45,765 bases of DNA from Soonwooa sp. Its GTDB lineage: Bacteria > Bacteroidota > Bacteroidia > Flavobacteriales > Weeksellaceae. The first letter of the stretch is position 1, and every line of letters starts with the position of its first letter. The notes below the pieces were generated by a model. The model searched no databases and was not told where the DNA came from. It saw nothing but the letters and a program-made list of their open reading frames with translations. A program made the translations under genes and the position numbers. The DNA is taken from contig NZ_JASLDS010000070.1 in NCBI RefSeq assembly GCF_030151385.1, positions 1 to 45,765 of the forward strand. Reading direction: 5' to 3'. This document shows, in pieces, positions 15,281 through 23,808 of the stretch.

Positions 15281-16573
15281 ATGATAATTACTAAATATCT
15301 TCAGAAAAGCGATTGGAAGAATCTTGTGCAAAGACCAACGCTGGAAAAACAAAACTTAAAATCCCTAATTGCGGAAGTTTTTGACAATGTTTCTACAAAT
15401 GGAGACGAAGCTTTGAAATTTTTTTCTAAAAAATTTGATAACGTTGATATTGCAGATTTTAAAGTTGCAAGAAAAGAAATTGAAACGGCGAAAAGTTTAA
15501 TTTCCGAAGATTTGAAAAAAGCGATTCAGCAAGCGAAATCGAATATCGAAATTTTTCATGCGTCGCAAAAAGAATCCATTAATAAAATCGAAACAACTTC
15601 TGGTGTGACTTGTTGGCGAGAATCTCGCGGCATCGAGAAGGTTGGAATCTATATTCCTAGCGGAACGGCGCCTTTGTTTTCGACCGTTCTTATGTTAGCA
15701 ATTCCTGCAAAATTAGCAGGTTGTAAAGAGATTATTTTGTGTTCGCCGCCGGACGAGAAAGGCGAAATTAATCCTGCGATTTTGTACGTGGCGGAACTTT
15801 GTGGTGTTACTGAAATTTTTAAAGTTGGTGGTTCGCAAGCGATTGCTGCGATGACTTTTGGGACAGAAACAATTCCTCAAGTTTATAAAATTTTTGGTCC
15901 CGGAAATCAGTTTGTAACAACTGCGAAAGAAATGGCGACCGAATTTGGTATTGCTATCGACATGCCTGCTGGTCCTAGCGAAGTTTTGGTAATTGCAGAT
16001 GAACAAGCGATTCCTGAGTTTTGTGCGGCAGATTTATTATCTCAAGCAGAACACGGCGCTGATAGCCAAGTTGTTTTTATTTCTGATAACGAACGGGTTT
16101 TTGAAGATACTTTAAACGAGTTAAAATTACAATTGCAGAATTTACCTCGTAAAGATTTGGCAGAAAAAGCTATTGAAAATAGTCAATTTATTTTGGTTAA
16201 AACTTTATCCGAAGCTTTTGAAATTTCTAATTTTTATGCGCCCGAGCATTTGATTTTAGCTGTTGACAATCCAGCGAATTGGACTTCTAAAATTGTTAAT
16301 GCTGGTTCTGTTTTTCTTGGGAATTATTCTTGCGAAAGTGCTGGTGATTATGCTTCTGGAACCAATCATACCTTGCCAACCAATTCGTTTGCTAGAAGCT
16401 ATTCTGGCGTTTCTTTAGATTCTTTTTTAAAGAAAATTACTTTTCAAAATATTACAAAACAAGGTATTCAAAACCTTGGAAAAACCATCGAAGTTATGGC
16501 GGAAGCAGAAGGTCTTTTTGCACACAAAAATGCGGTAACACTTCGATTAAATCAAATTAATCAAAACAAATAA
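15281..16573 (+). CDS. hisD: Histidinol dehydrogenase
   Basis: This 430-residue zinc enzyme carries out the last two NAD-dependent oxidations, from histidinol to histidine. Conserved blocks include GIEKVGIYIPSGTAPLFSTVLM, VGGSQAIAAMTFGT, FGPGNQFV, DMPAGPSEVLVIAD, LSQAEHGADSQ (zinc-binding and catalytic region) and YAPEHL. The length is normal. It is tightly packed between hisG and hisC with gaps of 10 and 11 bases, so it is co-transcribed and needs no promoter of its own. Confidence 0.97.
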   Translation: MIITKYLQKSDWKNLVQRPTLEKQNLKSLIAEVFDNVSTNGDEALKFFSKKFDNVDIADFKVARKEIETAKSLISEDLKKAIQQAKSNIEIFHASQKESINKIETTSGVTCWRESRGIEKVGIYIPSGTAPLFSTVLMLAIPAKLAGCKEIILCSPPDEKGEINPAILYVAELCGVTEIFKVGGSQAIAAMTFGTETIPQVYKIFGPGNQFVTTAKEMATEFGIAIDMPAGPSEVLVIADEQAIPEFCAADLLSQAEHGADSQVVFISDNERVFEDTLNELKLQLQNLPRKDLAEKAIENSQFILVKTLSEAFEISNFYAPEHLILAVDNPANWTSKIVNAGSVFLGNYSCESAGDYASGTNHTLPTNSFARSYSGVSLDSFLKKITFQNITKQGIQNLGKTIEVMAEAEGLFAHKNAVTLRLNQINQNK

Positions 16574-16584
16574 ACTTTTAAAAA

Positions 16585-17601
16585 ATGGAAAATCCGATAC
16601 AAAAATTTGTTCGACCAAATATTCTTGCACTTCAACCTTATATTAGCTTTAGAGATACTTTGTCAGACGGCGATTACACGCTTTTAGATGCCAACGAAAA
16701 TCCGTTCGGGACTTACAATCGTTACCCAGATTCGACTCAGAAAAAACTAAAACAAAAACTATCCGAAATCAAAAATATCCCAAGTTCGCAAATTGCTTTG
16801 GGAAACGGAAGCGATGAGTTGATTGATTTGATTATTAAAATATTTTGCGAGCCTAAAAAAGATGCAATCGTTGTGATGAATCCATCTTTTGCAATGTATA
16901 GTTTTTATGCAACAATTAATGAAAACAAGATTGTCACACTTGATTTAGATTCTGGTTTTCAATTGAAAAAAGAGGATTTTTTAAATAAAACTAAAGATAC
17001 AAAAGCGAAAATTTTGTTTTTATGTTCGCCCAACAATCCAACAGGGAATTCTATTGACGATTTGGAATTTTATGTTAAGAATTTTGACGGAATTGTCGTT
17101 GTTGATGAAGCCTACATAGAATTTTCAAACCAACAATCGATTTTGGATAAGTTAAATGAATTTGAGAATCTGATTGTTTTACAAACGCTCTCAAAAGCCC
17201 GTGCTTTAGCTGGTTTAAGAATTGGAATGGCGTTGTCGTCGGAGTTTATTATTTCTCTAATTAACAAAACAAAAGCGCCTTACAATATTAGTGAGGTCAA
17301 CATGAGAACTGCACTTCAAGAATTGGAAAAAGTTGAAGAATACGAAAGTCGTTTACAAGAAGTTTTAGTTCAGAAAAATATTTTAAAACAAGCTTTTGAA
17401 AACTCTTCAAGTATTAAAAAAGTTTATGATTCTGATGCTAACTTTTTCTTGGTGGAAGTTGAAAACTGTGAAGCTTTTTACGAAGATTTAATTCAAGCAA
17501 AAATATTGTGTAGCAAACGTTTTCCAGCGATTCCGAATGCTTTAAGAATTAATGTCGGAAGTGCCGAAGAAAATCAAGAACTGATACAATTGTTAAAATA
17601 A
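16585..17601 (+). CDS. hisC: Histidinol-phosphate aminotransferase
   Basis: This 338-residue PLP enzyme of fold type I transfers an amino group from glutamate to imidazole acetol phosphate. Visible features are DANENPFG near 35, CSPNNPTGNS (147-156), VVDEAYIEF (172-180), and the Schiff-base lysine K204 in TLSKARALAGLRIG. The length is slightly short but normal for Bacteroidota. It follows hisD by 11 bases. The gap to hisB is 69 bases, the point where the tight spacing of the proximal operon ends. Confidence 0.96.
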   Translation: MENPIQKFVRPNILALQPYISFRDTLSDGDYTLLDANENPFGTYNRYPDSTQKKLKQKLSEIKNIPSSQIALGNGSDELIDLIIKIFCEPKKDAIVVMNPSFAMYSFYATINENKIVTLDLDSGFQLKKEDFLNKTKDTKAKILFLCSPNNPTGNSIDDLEFYVKNFDGIVVVDEAYIEFSNQQSILDKLNEFENLIVLQTLSKARALAGLRIGMALSSEFIISLINKTKAPYNISEVNMRTALQELEKVEEYESRLQEVLVQKNILKQAFENSSSIKKVYDSDANFFLVEVENCEAFYEDLIQAKILCSKRFPAIPNALRINVGSAEENQELIQLLK

Positions 17602-17670
17602 GATTTTAGAATTAGGATTGACTTTTTCCATCATTCATAATTCAAAAATTGCAAATCATACATAAAAAAA

Positions 17671-18804
17671 ATGAAAAAAATATTGTTCATAGATCGCGAC
17701 GGAACCTTGATTTTGGAACCCGAAGATTACCAAGTTGACAGTTTCGAAAAGTTAGAATTTTATCCAGAAGTTTTTACTTATCTCGGACGAATCGCTAAAG
17801 AATTGGATTTCGAATTGGTAATGGTGACCAACCAAGATGGTTTGGGAACCGAATCGCATCCAGAGGAAAAATTTTGGCCGATTCAAAATTTCGTTATTAA
17901 AGCTTTTGAAAATGAAGATGTGAAATTTGATACTATATATATTGATAGAACTTTTGCGCATGAAAATGCACCAACACGCAAACCAGCAACTGGTCTGTTG
18001 ACGAAATATATTAATAATCCAGATTATGATTTAGCGAATTCTTATGTAATTGGTGACCGAATTACCGATGTTAAATTGGCACAGAATCTTGGTTCAAAAG
18101 CGATTTTTATCGCAAATGATGAAACGCTGGGCGCAAATGAAATTAAGCAAAATGAAAATCTTGACGAAGTTATCGCGTTGAAAACAGCGTCTTGGAAAGC
18201 TATTTATGAGTTTTTAAAACTTAAAAATCGTTTTGCATCCATCGAAAGAAATACCAACGAAACAAAAATAAAAATTGAATTAAATCTTGATGGAACTGGT
18301 AAATCCGAAATTTCGACTGGACTTTATTTTTTTGATCACATGCTTGACCAAATTTCACGTCATGGCCAAATGGATTTGAAAATAAAAGTTGATGGCGATT
18401 TGCAAGTTGACGAACATCATACGATTGAAGATACAGCGATTGCTTTGGGAGAAGTCTTTACCAAGGCTTTAGGAGATAAGTTGGGAATTGAGCGTTACGG
18501 TTTTACGTTGCCAATGGACGATTGTCTTGCGCAAGTTGCAATTGATTTTGGTGGTCGAAATTGGTTGGTTTGGGAAGCGGATTTTAAACGCGAAATGATT
18601 GGACAAATGCCAACGGAAATGTTTTATCACTTTTTTAAATCCTTTAGCGATGGCGCAAAAGCCAATCTCAACATCAAAGCGGAAGGAGCAAATGAGCACC
18701 ACAAAATAGAAGCGATTTTTAAAGCTTTTGCAAAAGCCATTAAAATGGCTGTAAAACGAGATTCAGAAAAAATGATTTTACCATCAACAAAGGGACTTTT
18801 GTAA
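17671..18804 (+). CDS. hisB: Bifunctional histidinol-phosphatase / imidazoleglycerol-phosphate dehydratase
   Basis: This 377-residue fused enzyme performs two steps. The N-terminal HAD phosphatase (about 1-165) has FIDRDGTLI with D8 and D10, VMVTNQDG and GDRITDVKLA. The C-terminal dehydratase (about 185-377) has two metal-binding halves, DHMLDQISRHG and DEHHTIEDTAIALGE, repeated as FKSFSDGAKANL and GANEHHKIEAIFKAFAKA. The fusion matches the enteric type and is common in Bacteroidota. The cysteine cluster that binds zinc in the enteric phosphatase is not evident. The gap after it holds TCGTAAATC repeats. Confidence 0.96.
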   Translation: MKKILFIDRDGTLILEPEDYQVDSFEKLEFYPEVFTYLGRIAKELDFELVMVTNQDGLGTESHPEEKFWPIQNFVIKAFENEDVKFDTIYIDRTFAHENAPTRKPATGLLTKYINNPDYDLANSYVIGDRITDVKLAQNLGSKAIFIANDETLGANEIKQNENLDEVIALKTASWKAIYEFLKLKNRFASIERNTNETKIKIELNLDGTGKSEISTGLYFFDHMLDQISRHGQMDLKIKVDGDLQVDEHHTIEDTAIALGEVFTKALGDKLGIERYGFTLPMDDCLAQVAIDFGGRNWLVWEADFKREMIGQMPTEMFYHFFKSFSDGAKANLNIKAEGANEHHKIEAIFKAFAKAIKMAVKRDSEKMILPSTKGLL

Positions 18805-18900
18805 TTTACGAATGATGATTTAGGATTTACGATTTCTTAATTCGTAAATCGTATATAGTAATTCTAACATCGTAAATCAAAAATCGTAAATCAAAAAATA
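18805..18900. repeat. TCGTAAATC/GATTTACGA repeats in the hisB-hisH gap
   Basis: TCGTAAATC occurs at 18842, 18870 and 18884, and its inverse GATTTACGA at 18824. The opposed copies at 18824 and 18842 can form a hairpin. Phrases such as AATTCTAACATCG recur in the hisH-hisA gap. Confidence 0.8.
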
Positions 18901-19500
18901 ATGATTGCAATAATAAAATACAACGCTGGAAATGCAAAATCGGTTTTTAACGCAGTGGCGCGTTTGGGTTATGAAGCCGTTATCACAGACGATTTCGGTA
19001 TAATAAAAAATGCTGAAAAGGTTATTTTTCCGGGTGTTGGTGAAGCAAGTTCGTCGATGAAGTATCTTAAACAAAAAGGTTTAGATAACATTATTAAAAA
19101 CCTAAAACAGCCTACTTTGGGAATTTGTCTTGGTCAGCAATTGATGTGCGAGTTTTCGGAAGAAGGAAATGTTGATTGTTTAGGGATTTTTCCGATTCAG
19201 GTTAAGAAATTTCCTGTCAAAGATATTGTTCCGCACATGGGTTGGAATACGATTTATGATTTTCAAAATATGATCTATAATCTTCCTGCAAAATTATTTG
19301 ATAACATTAATAGAAATTCCGATGTCTATTATGTCCACAGTTATTATTGTGAATTGTCCAATTTCACGATTGCTAAGACGAATTATATTTTAGAATTTTC
19401 CGCTGCACTTAATAAAGATAATTTTTATGCAACTCAATTTCACCCCGAAAAATCGGCTGAAATAGGAGAACAAATCTTGAAAAACTTTTTAGAAATTTAA
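18901..19500 (+). CDS. hisH: Imidazole glycerol phosphate synthase, glutaminase subunit
   Basis: This 199-residue class I glutamine amidotransferase releases ammonia from glutamine and channels it to HisF. The catalytic triad is visible: C76 in LGICLGQQL, then H181 and E183 in QFHPEKS. The usual PGVGEAS segment (44-50) and HMGWN are present. The C-terminal half seems a little divergent, with an AT-rich, Asn-rich stretch (DNINRNSDVYYVHSYYCELS) but no missing key residue. Its partner hisF lies two genes downstream, with hisA between, the common order. Confidence 0.95.
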   Translation: MIAIIKYNAGNAKSVFNAVARLGYEAVITDDFGIIKNAEKVIFPGVGEASSSMKYLKQKGLDNIIKNLKQPTLGICLGQQLMCEFSEEGNVDCLGIFPIQVKKFPVKDIVPHMGWNTIYDFQNMIYNLPAKLFDNINRNSDVYYVHSYYCELSNFTIAKTNYILEFSAALNKDNFYATQFHPEKSAEIGEQILKNFLEI

Positions 19501-19585
19501 CTATTTACGAAGTATGATTAGGTTGTAAATCGTAATTCTAACATCGCTAATCTAAATTCTAAAATCGTAAATCAAAAATAAAAAT
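19501..19585. repeat. TCGTAAATC-type repeats in the hisH-hisA gap
   Basis: The gap holds TCGTAAATC at 19565, the inverse-like TATTTACGA at 19502, and the phrase AATTCTAACATCGCTAATC, closely similar to one in the hisB-hisH gap. No promoter or terminator is evident. Confidence 0.7.
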
Positions 19586-20299
19586 ATGAGAATTTTCCCT
19601 GCAATAGACGTTATCGACGGAAAGTGTGTTAGGCTTTCACAAGGCGATTACAATACTAAAAAAATATACAACGAAAATCCTTTAGAAGTTGCAAAAGAGT
19701 TTGAGGATTTCGGAATTGAATATTTGCATTTGGTTGACTTGGATGGTGCAAAGTCCAAACAGATTATCAATTACAAAACTTTAGAACAAATTACTTCTAA
19801 AACCAATCTCAAAGTGGATTTTGGAGGAGGTATAAAGTCTGACGCTGACATTAGAATTGCGTTCGAGTGTGGAGCAAACCAAATTACAGGCGGCAGTATT
19901 GCTGTGCAAAATCCAGCTTTATTTGAAGAATGGATTCTTAAATATGGAAGTGAAAGAATTATTTTGGGCGCGGATGCAAAAGACCGAAAAGTTGCGACAC
20001 ATGGCTGGCTAGAGACTTCTGAGTTGGACGTTGTTAAGTTTATTCAAAACTATGAACAAAAAGGAATCGAATATGTGATTTGTACGGACATCGCAAAAGA
20101 TGGGATGTTACAAGGCGCTTCGAATGATTTGTATACTGAGATTTTAGAAAATACTGAAGTTAAACTAATTGCTTCTGGCGGCGTGTCTTCAATTGATGAT
20201 TTAATCCAATTAAAAGAACTCGGTTGTGAAGGCGCAATCCTAGGAAAAGCAATTTATGAAGGAAGAATTTCACTTCGTGATTTACGATTGTTGATTTAG
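19586..20299 (+). CDS. hisA: ProFAR isomerase
   Basis: This 237-residue TIM-barrel enzyme isomerises the aminoaldose ProFAR to the aminoketose PRFAR. The N-terminal catalytic aspartate is in FPAIDVIDGKCVRLSQGDY (D8). The second catalytic aspartate is in the segment ICTDIAKDGMLQG. Phosphate-binding glycines lie in VDFGGGIKSD and IASGGVSS. The last residues (RDLRLLI) are encoded by bases that resemble the intergenic repeat (GATTTACGATTG), so the repeat may have replaced the original end of the gene. Confidence 0.96.
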   Translation: MRIFPAIDVIDGKCVRLSQGDYNTKKIYNENPLEVAKEFEDFGIEYLHLVDLDGAKSKQIINYKTLEQITSKTNLKVDFGGGIKSDADIRIAFECGANQITGGSIAVQNPALFEEWILKYGSERIILGADAKDRKVATHGWLETSELDVVKFIQNYEQKGIEYVICTDIAKDGMLQGASNDLYTEILENTEVKLIASGGVSSIDDLIQLKELGCEGAILGKAIYEGRISLRDLRLLI

Positions 20300-20389
20300 G
20301 GATTTGAGATTAAATCGTAAATCAGAATTCTAAAACCGTAAATAATTTAATCGTAAATCTAAAATCAAGTAATCGTAAATATAAAAAAA
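20300..20389. repeat. TCGTAAATC repeats in the hisA-hisF gap
   Basis: TCGTAAATC occurs at 20315 and 20351, with a third near-copy at 20374. They are separated by AT-rich phrases also found in the two preceding his gaps. Confidence 0.8.
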
Positions 20390-21142
20390 GTGTTGAAAAA
20401 AAGAATAATTCCGTGTCTTGACATAAAAGATGGAAGAACGGTGAAAGGTGTTAATTTTATTGGCTTGCGTGACGCTGGCGATCCTGCTGAATTGGCAAAA
20501 AAATATGTTGATGAAGGCGCTGACGAATTGGTGTTTTTAGATATTTCGGCAACCTTAGAAAAACGAAAAACACTTGCCGAAATGGTAGAGAAAATTGCCA
20601 CAACTATAAATATTCCGTTTACTGTTGGTGGTGGAATCAATTCAGTAGAAGATGCTTCTGAAGTGATTAATGCTGGTGCAGACAAAGTTTCTGTGAATTC
20701 TTCTGCTGTAAAAAATCCGCAATTGATAATCGATTTAGCTGCTCAGTTTGGTTCACAATGTGTGGTTGTTGCAGCGGATACGCGTGATGTCAACGGAACA
20801 CAAAAAGTCTTTGTGAATGGTGGAAAAGTAGAAACTGATTGGGAAACTTTGGATTGGGTGAAAAAGGTGGAGACTCTTGGTGCCGGCGAAATTTTGTTAA
20901 CATCGATGGATGGTGATGGGACAAAGGCGGGTTTCAAAATAGATATTACAAAACAAGTTTCCGAAAGTGTTAATATTCCTGTTATCGCTTCTGGCGGCGC
21001 TGGAAAAATGGAAGATTTCGCGGAAGTTTTTAACAAGACAAAAGCGAGCGGCGGATTGGCGGCGAGTGTTTTTCACTTCGGTGAAATTCCGATTCCTGAA
21101 CTTAAAAATTATTTAAAACAACAAAATATAGCAATACGATGA
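20390..21142 (+). CDS. hisF: Imidazole glycerol phosphate synthase, cyclase subunit
   Basis: This 250-residue TIM-barrel subunit combines PRFAR with ammonia from HisH to give imidazole glycerol phosphate and AICAR. The start is GTG at 20390, giving MLKKRIIPCLDIKDGRTVKGVNF, the exact beginning expected for the family, with catalytic D11. The second aspartate lies in the segment LLTSMDGDGTKAGF. Phosphate sites VGGGI and ASGGAG are present. The stop codon overlaps the start of hisI by four bases, indicating translational coupling. Confidence 0.97.
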   Translation: MLKKRIIPCLDIKDGRTVKGVNFIGLRDAGDPAELAKKYVDEGADELVFLDISATLEKRKTLAEMVEKIATTINIPFTVGGGINSVEDASEVINAGADKVSVNSSAVKNPQLIIDLAAQFGSQCVVVAADTRDVNGTQKVFVNGGKVETDWETLDWVKKVETLGAGEILLTSMDGDGTKAGFKIDITKQVSESVNIPVIASGGAGKMEDFAEVFNKTKASGGLAASVFHFGEIPIPELKNYLKQQNIAIR

Positions 21143-21735
21143 CAATCAATTTTAATAAATCTAATGACGGCTTGGTTCCGGTGATTATTCAGAATTATCT
21201 TAATAATCAGGTTTTGATGTTAGGTTATATGAATGAGGATGCTTTTAATAAAACTCAAGAACTTGGAAAAGTGACATTTTTTTCGAGGACTAAAAATAGA
21301 TTGTGGACTAAAGGCGAGGAGTCTAGCTTTTTTTTAGAAGTTAAATCAATGGCTGTTGATTGTGATAACGACACGATTTTAATAAAGGCAAAACCGCACG
21401 GACCGACTTGTCATACAGGTTCTATGACTTGTTTTAATGAAGTTTCGAATCATGGATTTATTTATGAATTAGAACAAACTATCAATGATCGAATCGATTT
21501 TGATGAACAGGAATCTTACACCAATCAATTGTTCAAAAAAGGAATCAATAAAGTTGCTCAGAAAGTGGGCGAAGAAGCTGTGGAATTGGTTATTGAAGCA
21601 AAAGACAACAATGATGATTTGTTTTTAAATGAAGCCGCAGATTTGATGTATCATTATTTAACTCTTTTAAAAGCTAAAGGTTTTCAACTTGACGATGTTG
21701 AAAATATTTTAAAATCTAGAGAAAACGCGCCTTGA
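21139..21735 (+). CDS. hisI: Bifunctional phosphoribosyl-AMP cyclohydrolase / phosphoribosyl-ATP pyrophosphatase
   Basis: This 198-residue fusion performs steps two and three of histidine synthesis. The N-terminal HisI domain (about 1-105) contains LMLGYMNEDAF, FFSRTKNRLWTKGEES, DCDND and the zinc-binding HGPTCHTGSMTCF. The C-terminal HisE domain (about 110-198) has the MazG-like helices KVGEEAVELVIEAKD and ADLMYHYL. It is the last gene of the his operon. No intrinsic terminator follows; a structured dispersed repeat lies there instead. Confidence 0.96.
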   Translation: MTINFNKSNDGLVPVIIQNYLNNQVLMLGYMNEDAFNKTQELGKVTFFSRTKNRLWTKGEESSFFLEVKSMAVDCDNDTILIKAKPHGPTCHTGSMTCFNEVSNHGFIYELEQTINDRIDFDEQESYTNQLFKKGINKVAQKVGEEAVELVIEAKDNNDDLFLNEAADLMYHYLTLLKAKGFQLDDVENILKSRENAP

Positions 21736-21765
21736 AGACCAGAATAAATCTATGGCGCGGAAAAT

Positions 21766-21841
21766 CGCGTTAGGGATTGCAGCGAAAATCCTTTGCTGAA
21801 AGCAAAGATTGTAGCGGAAAGCCCGACCGAAGGGAACGCCC
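21766..21841. repeat. Structured dispersed repeat downstream of the his operon (family B)
   Basis: The unit has a central hairpin, CTTTGCT-GAA-AGCAAAG (21791-21807). It is flanked by direct repeats GATTGCAGCGAAAATCC and GATTGTAGCGGAAAGCC, and bounded by GCGTT on the left and AACGC on the right, which can pair. It is far more GC-rich than its surroundings and has no coding capacity. Confidence 0.78.
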
Positions 21842-21888
21842 AAAAACAAAAAAAGCTTGAGGTGTTAAATAATAAAAATAGTCGAATT

Positions 21889-21917
21889 GATGCCTAATTA
21901 TTATTAGTTTACCTTTG
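21889..21917 (+). promoter_or_regulatory. Promoter of the third helicase gene
   Basis: The -7 box TACCTTTG (21910-21917) is perfect. A TTG ending at 21889, 20 bases upstream, can serve as the -33 element. The ATG follows 15 bases after the -7 box. Confidence 0.6.
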
Positions 21918-21932
21918 CAGAAATAAGAAAAT

Positions 21933-23075
21933 ATGTCGTTTGAGTCATTAGGATTGTCGCACAATATTATAAAATCTGTCAATAAATTGGGTTTTCTAAA
22001 ACCTTTTCCAATTCAGGAGCAAGCTGTTCCCGTTATTTTGTCTGGAAAAGATCTTATGGGAATCGCGCAAACGGGATCTGGTAAAACAGCGAGTTTTGTA
22101 ATGCCTATTTTAGAAAAATTGCAGAATGGAGACGTTAAGAAAGACCGTAATATTCAGGTTTTAGTGTTGGTGCCGACACGAGAATTGGCTATACAGATAG
22201 AAGAGGTTTTCAATGCTTTTATCCCGACTTTGAAACGTGATATCAAAACGATGGCGGTGCATGGCGGCGTTTCTATCAATCCTCAAATGAAAGGAATGTA
22301 CGGCGTAGAAGTGCTTGTCGCGACGCCGGGACGATTGTTGGATTTGATCGATCATAATGCGTTGAGTATTTCTAAAATTTCTCAGTTGGTTGTGGATGAA
22401 GCGGACAAAATGTTCCAGTTGGGATTTGAGGAAGAGATGAATAAACTTTTCAAAATGATGCCTGTTGCTAAACAAACTTTGCTGTTTTCTGCGACGCTCA
22501 ACGAAAAGGTCGACGAGATTAAAAAACGATTAACGATTAACCCGACTTTGGTTGAGGTAAAAGCTGAAGAGGTTAATATCGACAATATTACGCAATTGGC
22601 TTATTTGGTGGAGCCTGAGCAAAAAGGACCTTTTTTGAGATATTTGATTAAAGAACAAAATATTCAGCAAGCTTTGGTTTTTGCGTCTTCTACAAGAAAT
22701 GTTGATAATTTGGTTGAAAAACTAAAGAAGAATAAAATCCCTGCAACGGCTATTCATGGTAAAAAATCTCAAGGTGCTCGTACAGGGAATCTTAAGGGTT
22801 TTAAGGAAGGCGAAGTTCAGATTTTGGTGGCGACAGATCTTATCGGACGAGGGATTCATATTGACGATTTGGCTTGTGTTATCAATTACGAGCTGCCGCG
22901 ATCTCCGCTGGATTACGTCCACCGAATTGGTAGAACGGGACGTGCCAACGAAAAAGGAACGGCGATTACGATTTTGACACACGACGATTTGCAACATTTT
23001 AGGGTTATTCAGAAGAAAATGGGTAAACGAGTTGACCTTATCCATACTGAAGATATCGACCTTCACGGTTATTAA
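21933..23075 (+). CDS. DEAD-box RNA helicase (compact form)
   Basis: This 380-residue helicase consists of the two RecA-like domains with almost no tail. Motifs are PFPIQEQAVP (Q motif), AQTGSGKT (45-52), PTREL (81-85), TPGR, DEAD (155-158), SAT, and HRIGRTGRANEKGTA. It ends soon after the second domain, unlike the other two helicases of the window, which carry basic tails. It has its own promoter and terminator and so forms a single-gene unit. The specific RNA target cannot be inferred. Confidence 0.94.
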   Translation: MSFESLGLSHNIIKSVNKLGFLKPFPIQEQAVPVILSGKDLMGIAQTGSGKTASFVMPILEKLQNGDVKKDRNIQVLVLVPTRELAIQIEEVFNAFIPTLKRDIKTMAVHGGVSINPQMKGMYGVEVLVATPGRLLDLIDHNALSISKISQLVVDEADKMFQLGFEEEMNKLFKMMPVAKQTLLFSATLNEKVDEIKKRLTINPTLVEVKAEEVNIDNITQLAYLVEPEQKGPFLRYLIKEQNIQQALVFASSTRNVDNLVEKLKKNKIPATAIHGKKSQGARTGNLKGFKEGEVQILVATDLIGRGIHIDDLACVINYELPRSPLDYVHRIGRTGRANEKGTAITILTHDDLQHFRVIQKKMGKRVDLIHTEDIDLHGY

Positions 23076-23088
23076 AATTTAATAAATA

Positions 23089-23113
23089 AAACCAGTCTTC
23101 GGATTGGTTTTTC
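23089..23113 (+). terminator. Intrinsic terminator with UUCG loop
   Basis: A 9-bp stem (AAACCAGTC with GATTGGTTT, one G-U pair) is capped by a C(UUCG)G tetraloop and followed by T's. It lies 14 bases past the helicase stop codon. The convergent kinase gene ends at 23118. Confidence 0.9.
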
Positions 23114-23117
23114 TATT

Positions 23118-23474
23118 TTAGGAAAAGATGTATTTCCAATAGATTATTGCGCCAACAACGACTGCTAGGATAGAAGCGATTAAAACGGCGGCGCCAGCAA
23201 CATCTTTTATAATGCCGATGCGTTTGTCAAAATTGGGTTCGATAAAATCGCAAATTTGCTCGATGCAAGTGTTTAGTGCTTCGGCAACCATAACAGAAAA
23301 AGTCACGCTAAGAATCGCGATAATTTCCCAAGTTTGTAGTTTGAAATAGAAAATCAAGATGAGGTTAACAAAAAGTCCCAAGCAATGGATTTGGAAATTT
23401 CTCTCGTTTTTTAACAACCAAAAGAGACCTTTAAAAGTATAATAGAAACTCTTATGTAAAGCTGGTTTTTTCAT
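23118..23474 (-). CDS. Diacylglycerol kinase family membrane protein
   Basis: This 118-residue integral membrane protein belongs to the prokaryotic DgkA family, small trimeric kinases that phosphorylate diacylglycerol or undecaprenol. The N-terminal amphipathic part has ERNFQIH. Three membrane helices follow. The catalytic block reads VAEALNTCIEQICDFI (about 61-76), with the conserved glutamates and asparagine, and KDVAGAAVLIAS follows. In Bacteroidota, as in Firmicutes, undecaprenol may be the substrate; this cannot be decided here. A -7 box (TATATTTG on the minus strand, 23515-23522) lies 40 bases upstream. Confidence 0.9.
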   Translation of the reverse strand: MKKPALHKSFYYTFKGLFWLLKNERNFQIHCLGLFVNLILIFYFKLQTWEIIAILSVTFSVMVAEALNTCIEQICDFIEPNFDKRIGIIKDVAGAAVLIASILAVVVGAIIYWKYIFS

Positions 23475-23611
23475 GAGAAAAATTTTATTTTTTGTTAAAT
23501 CTTAAAATTCTTTACAAATATAGATAAATCCTAAAATTGTAGAGTCTGTTTAAATTTTATTGCTAAAATTTTTATAGCAGTTTGGGATGGATTTTTTGTT
23601 TCGTGTTTGAA

Positions 23612-23629
23612 GATTTAGCGGGCTAAATC
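23612..23629. repeat. GATTTAGC-GG-GCTAAATC palindrome
   Basis: A perfect 8-bp palindrome with a two-base centre lies in the intergenic region upstream of dnaN. It could be a protein-binding site or a small cruciform. It has no T-run. Confidence 0.6.
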
Positions 23630-23778
23630 AAAAAAAGGAAATGAAAAATAGGCGCAAAAGGGCATTGAAAATTTAGCATAGATGCTTTTGTGACTTGTTA
23701 ATTTTATGTTTCGATAAAATTTTAAACTCACTCTTGGTAATTAATTACAAATCAGACCGCCAATTTGCCATAATTTTT

Positions 23779-23786
23779 TATCTTTG
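23779..23786 (+). promoter_or_regulatory. -7 box for dnaN
   Basis: TATCTTTG matches TAnnTTTG exactly and lies 22 bases before the dnaN ATG. The -33 element is not obvious. Confidence 0.6.
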
Positions 23787-23808
23787 TGAATCGAAATAAT
23801 TAGCTTTT

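Larger units (their letters stand above)
23475..23808. other. Divergent intergenic region between the kinase gene and dnaN
   Basis: This 334-base, AT-rich stretch contains a -7 box for the minus-strand kinase gene (23515-23522), a short palindrome at 23612-23629 and the -7 box of dnaN (23779-23786). No ORF with coding character, DnaA-box cluster or RNA gene is apparent. Confidence 0.6.

Noticed and set aside
18805..20389. CRISPR-like array in the his gaps
   Set aside because: The repeats are only 9 bases, irregularly spaced and separated by genes; there are no cas genes.
1..23075. Three DEAD-box helicases as a recent duplication
   Set aside because: They differ in motifs, tails and length and belong to separate groups. 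Flavobacteria commonly carry several.
23475..23808. Replication origin next to dnaN
   Set aside because: There is no dnaA gene, no cluster of DnaA boxes and no iterons, only promoter boxes and one short palindrome.
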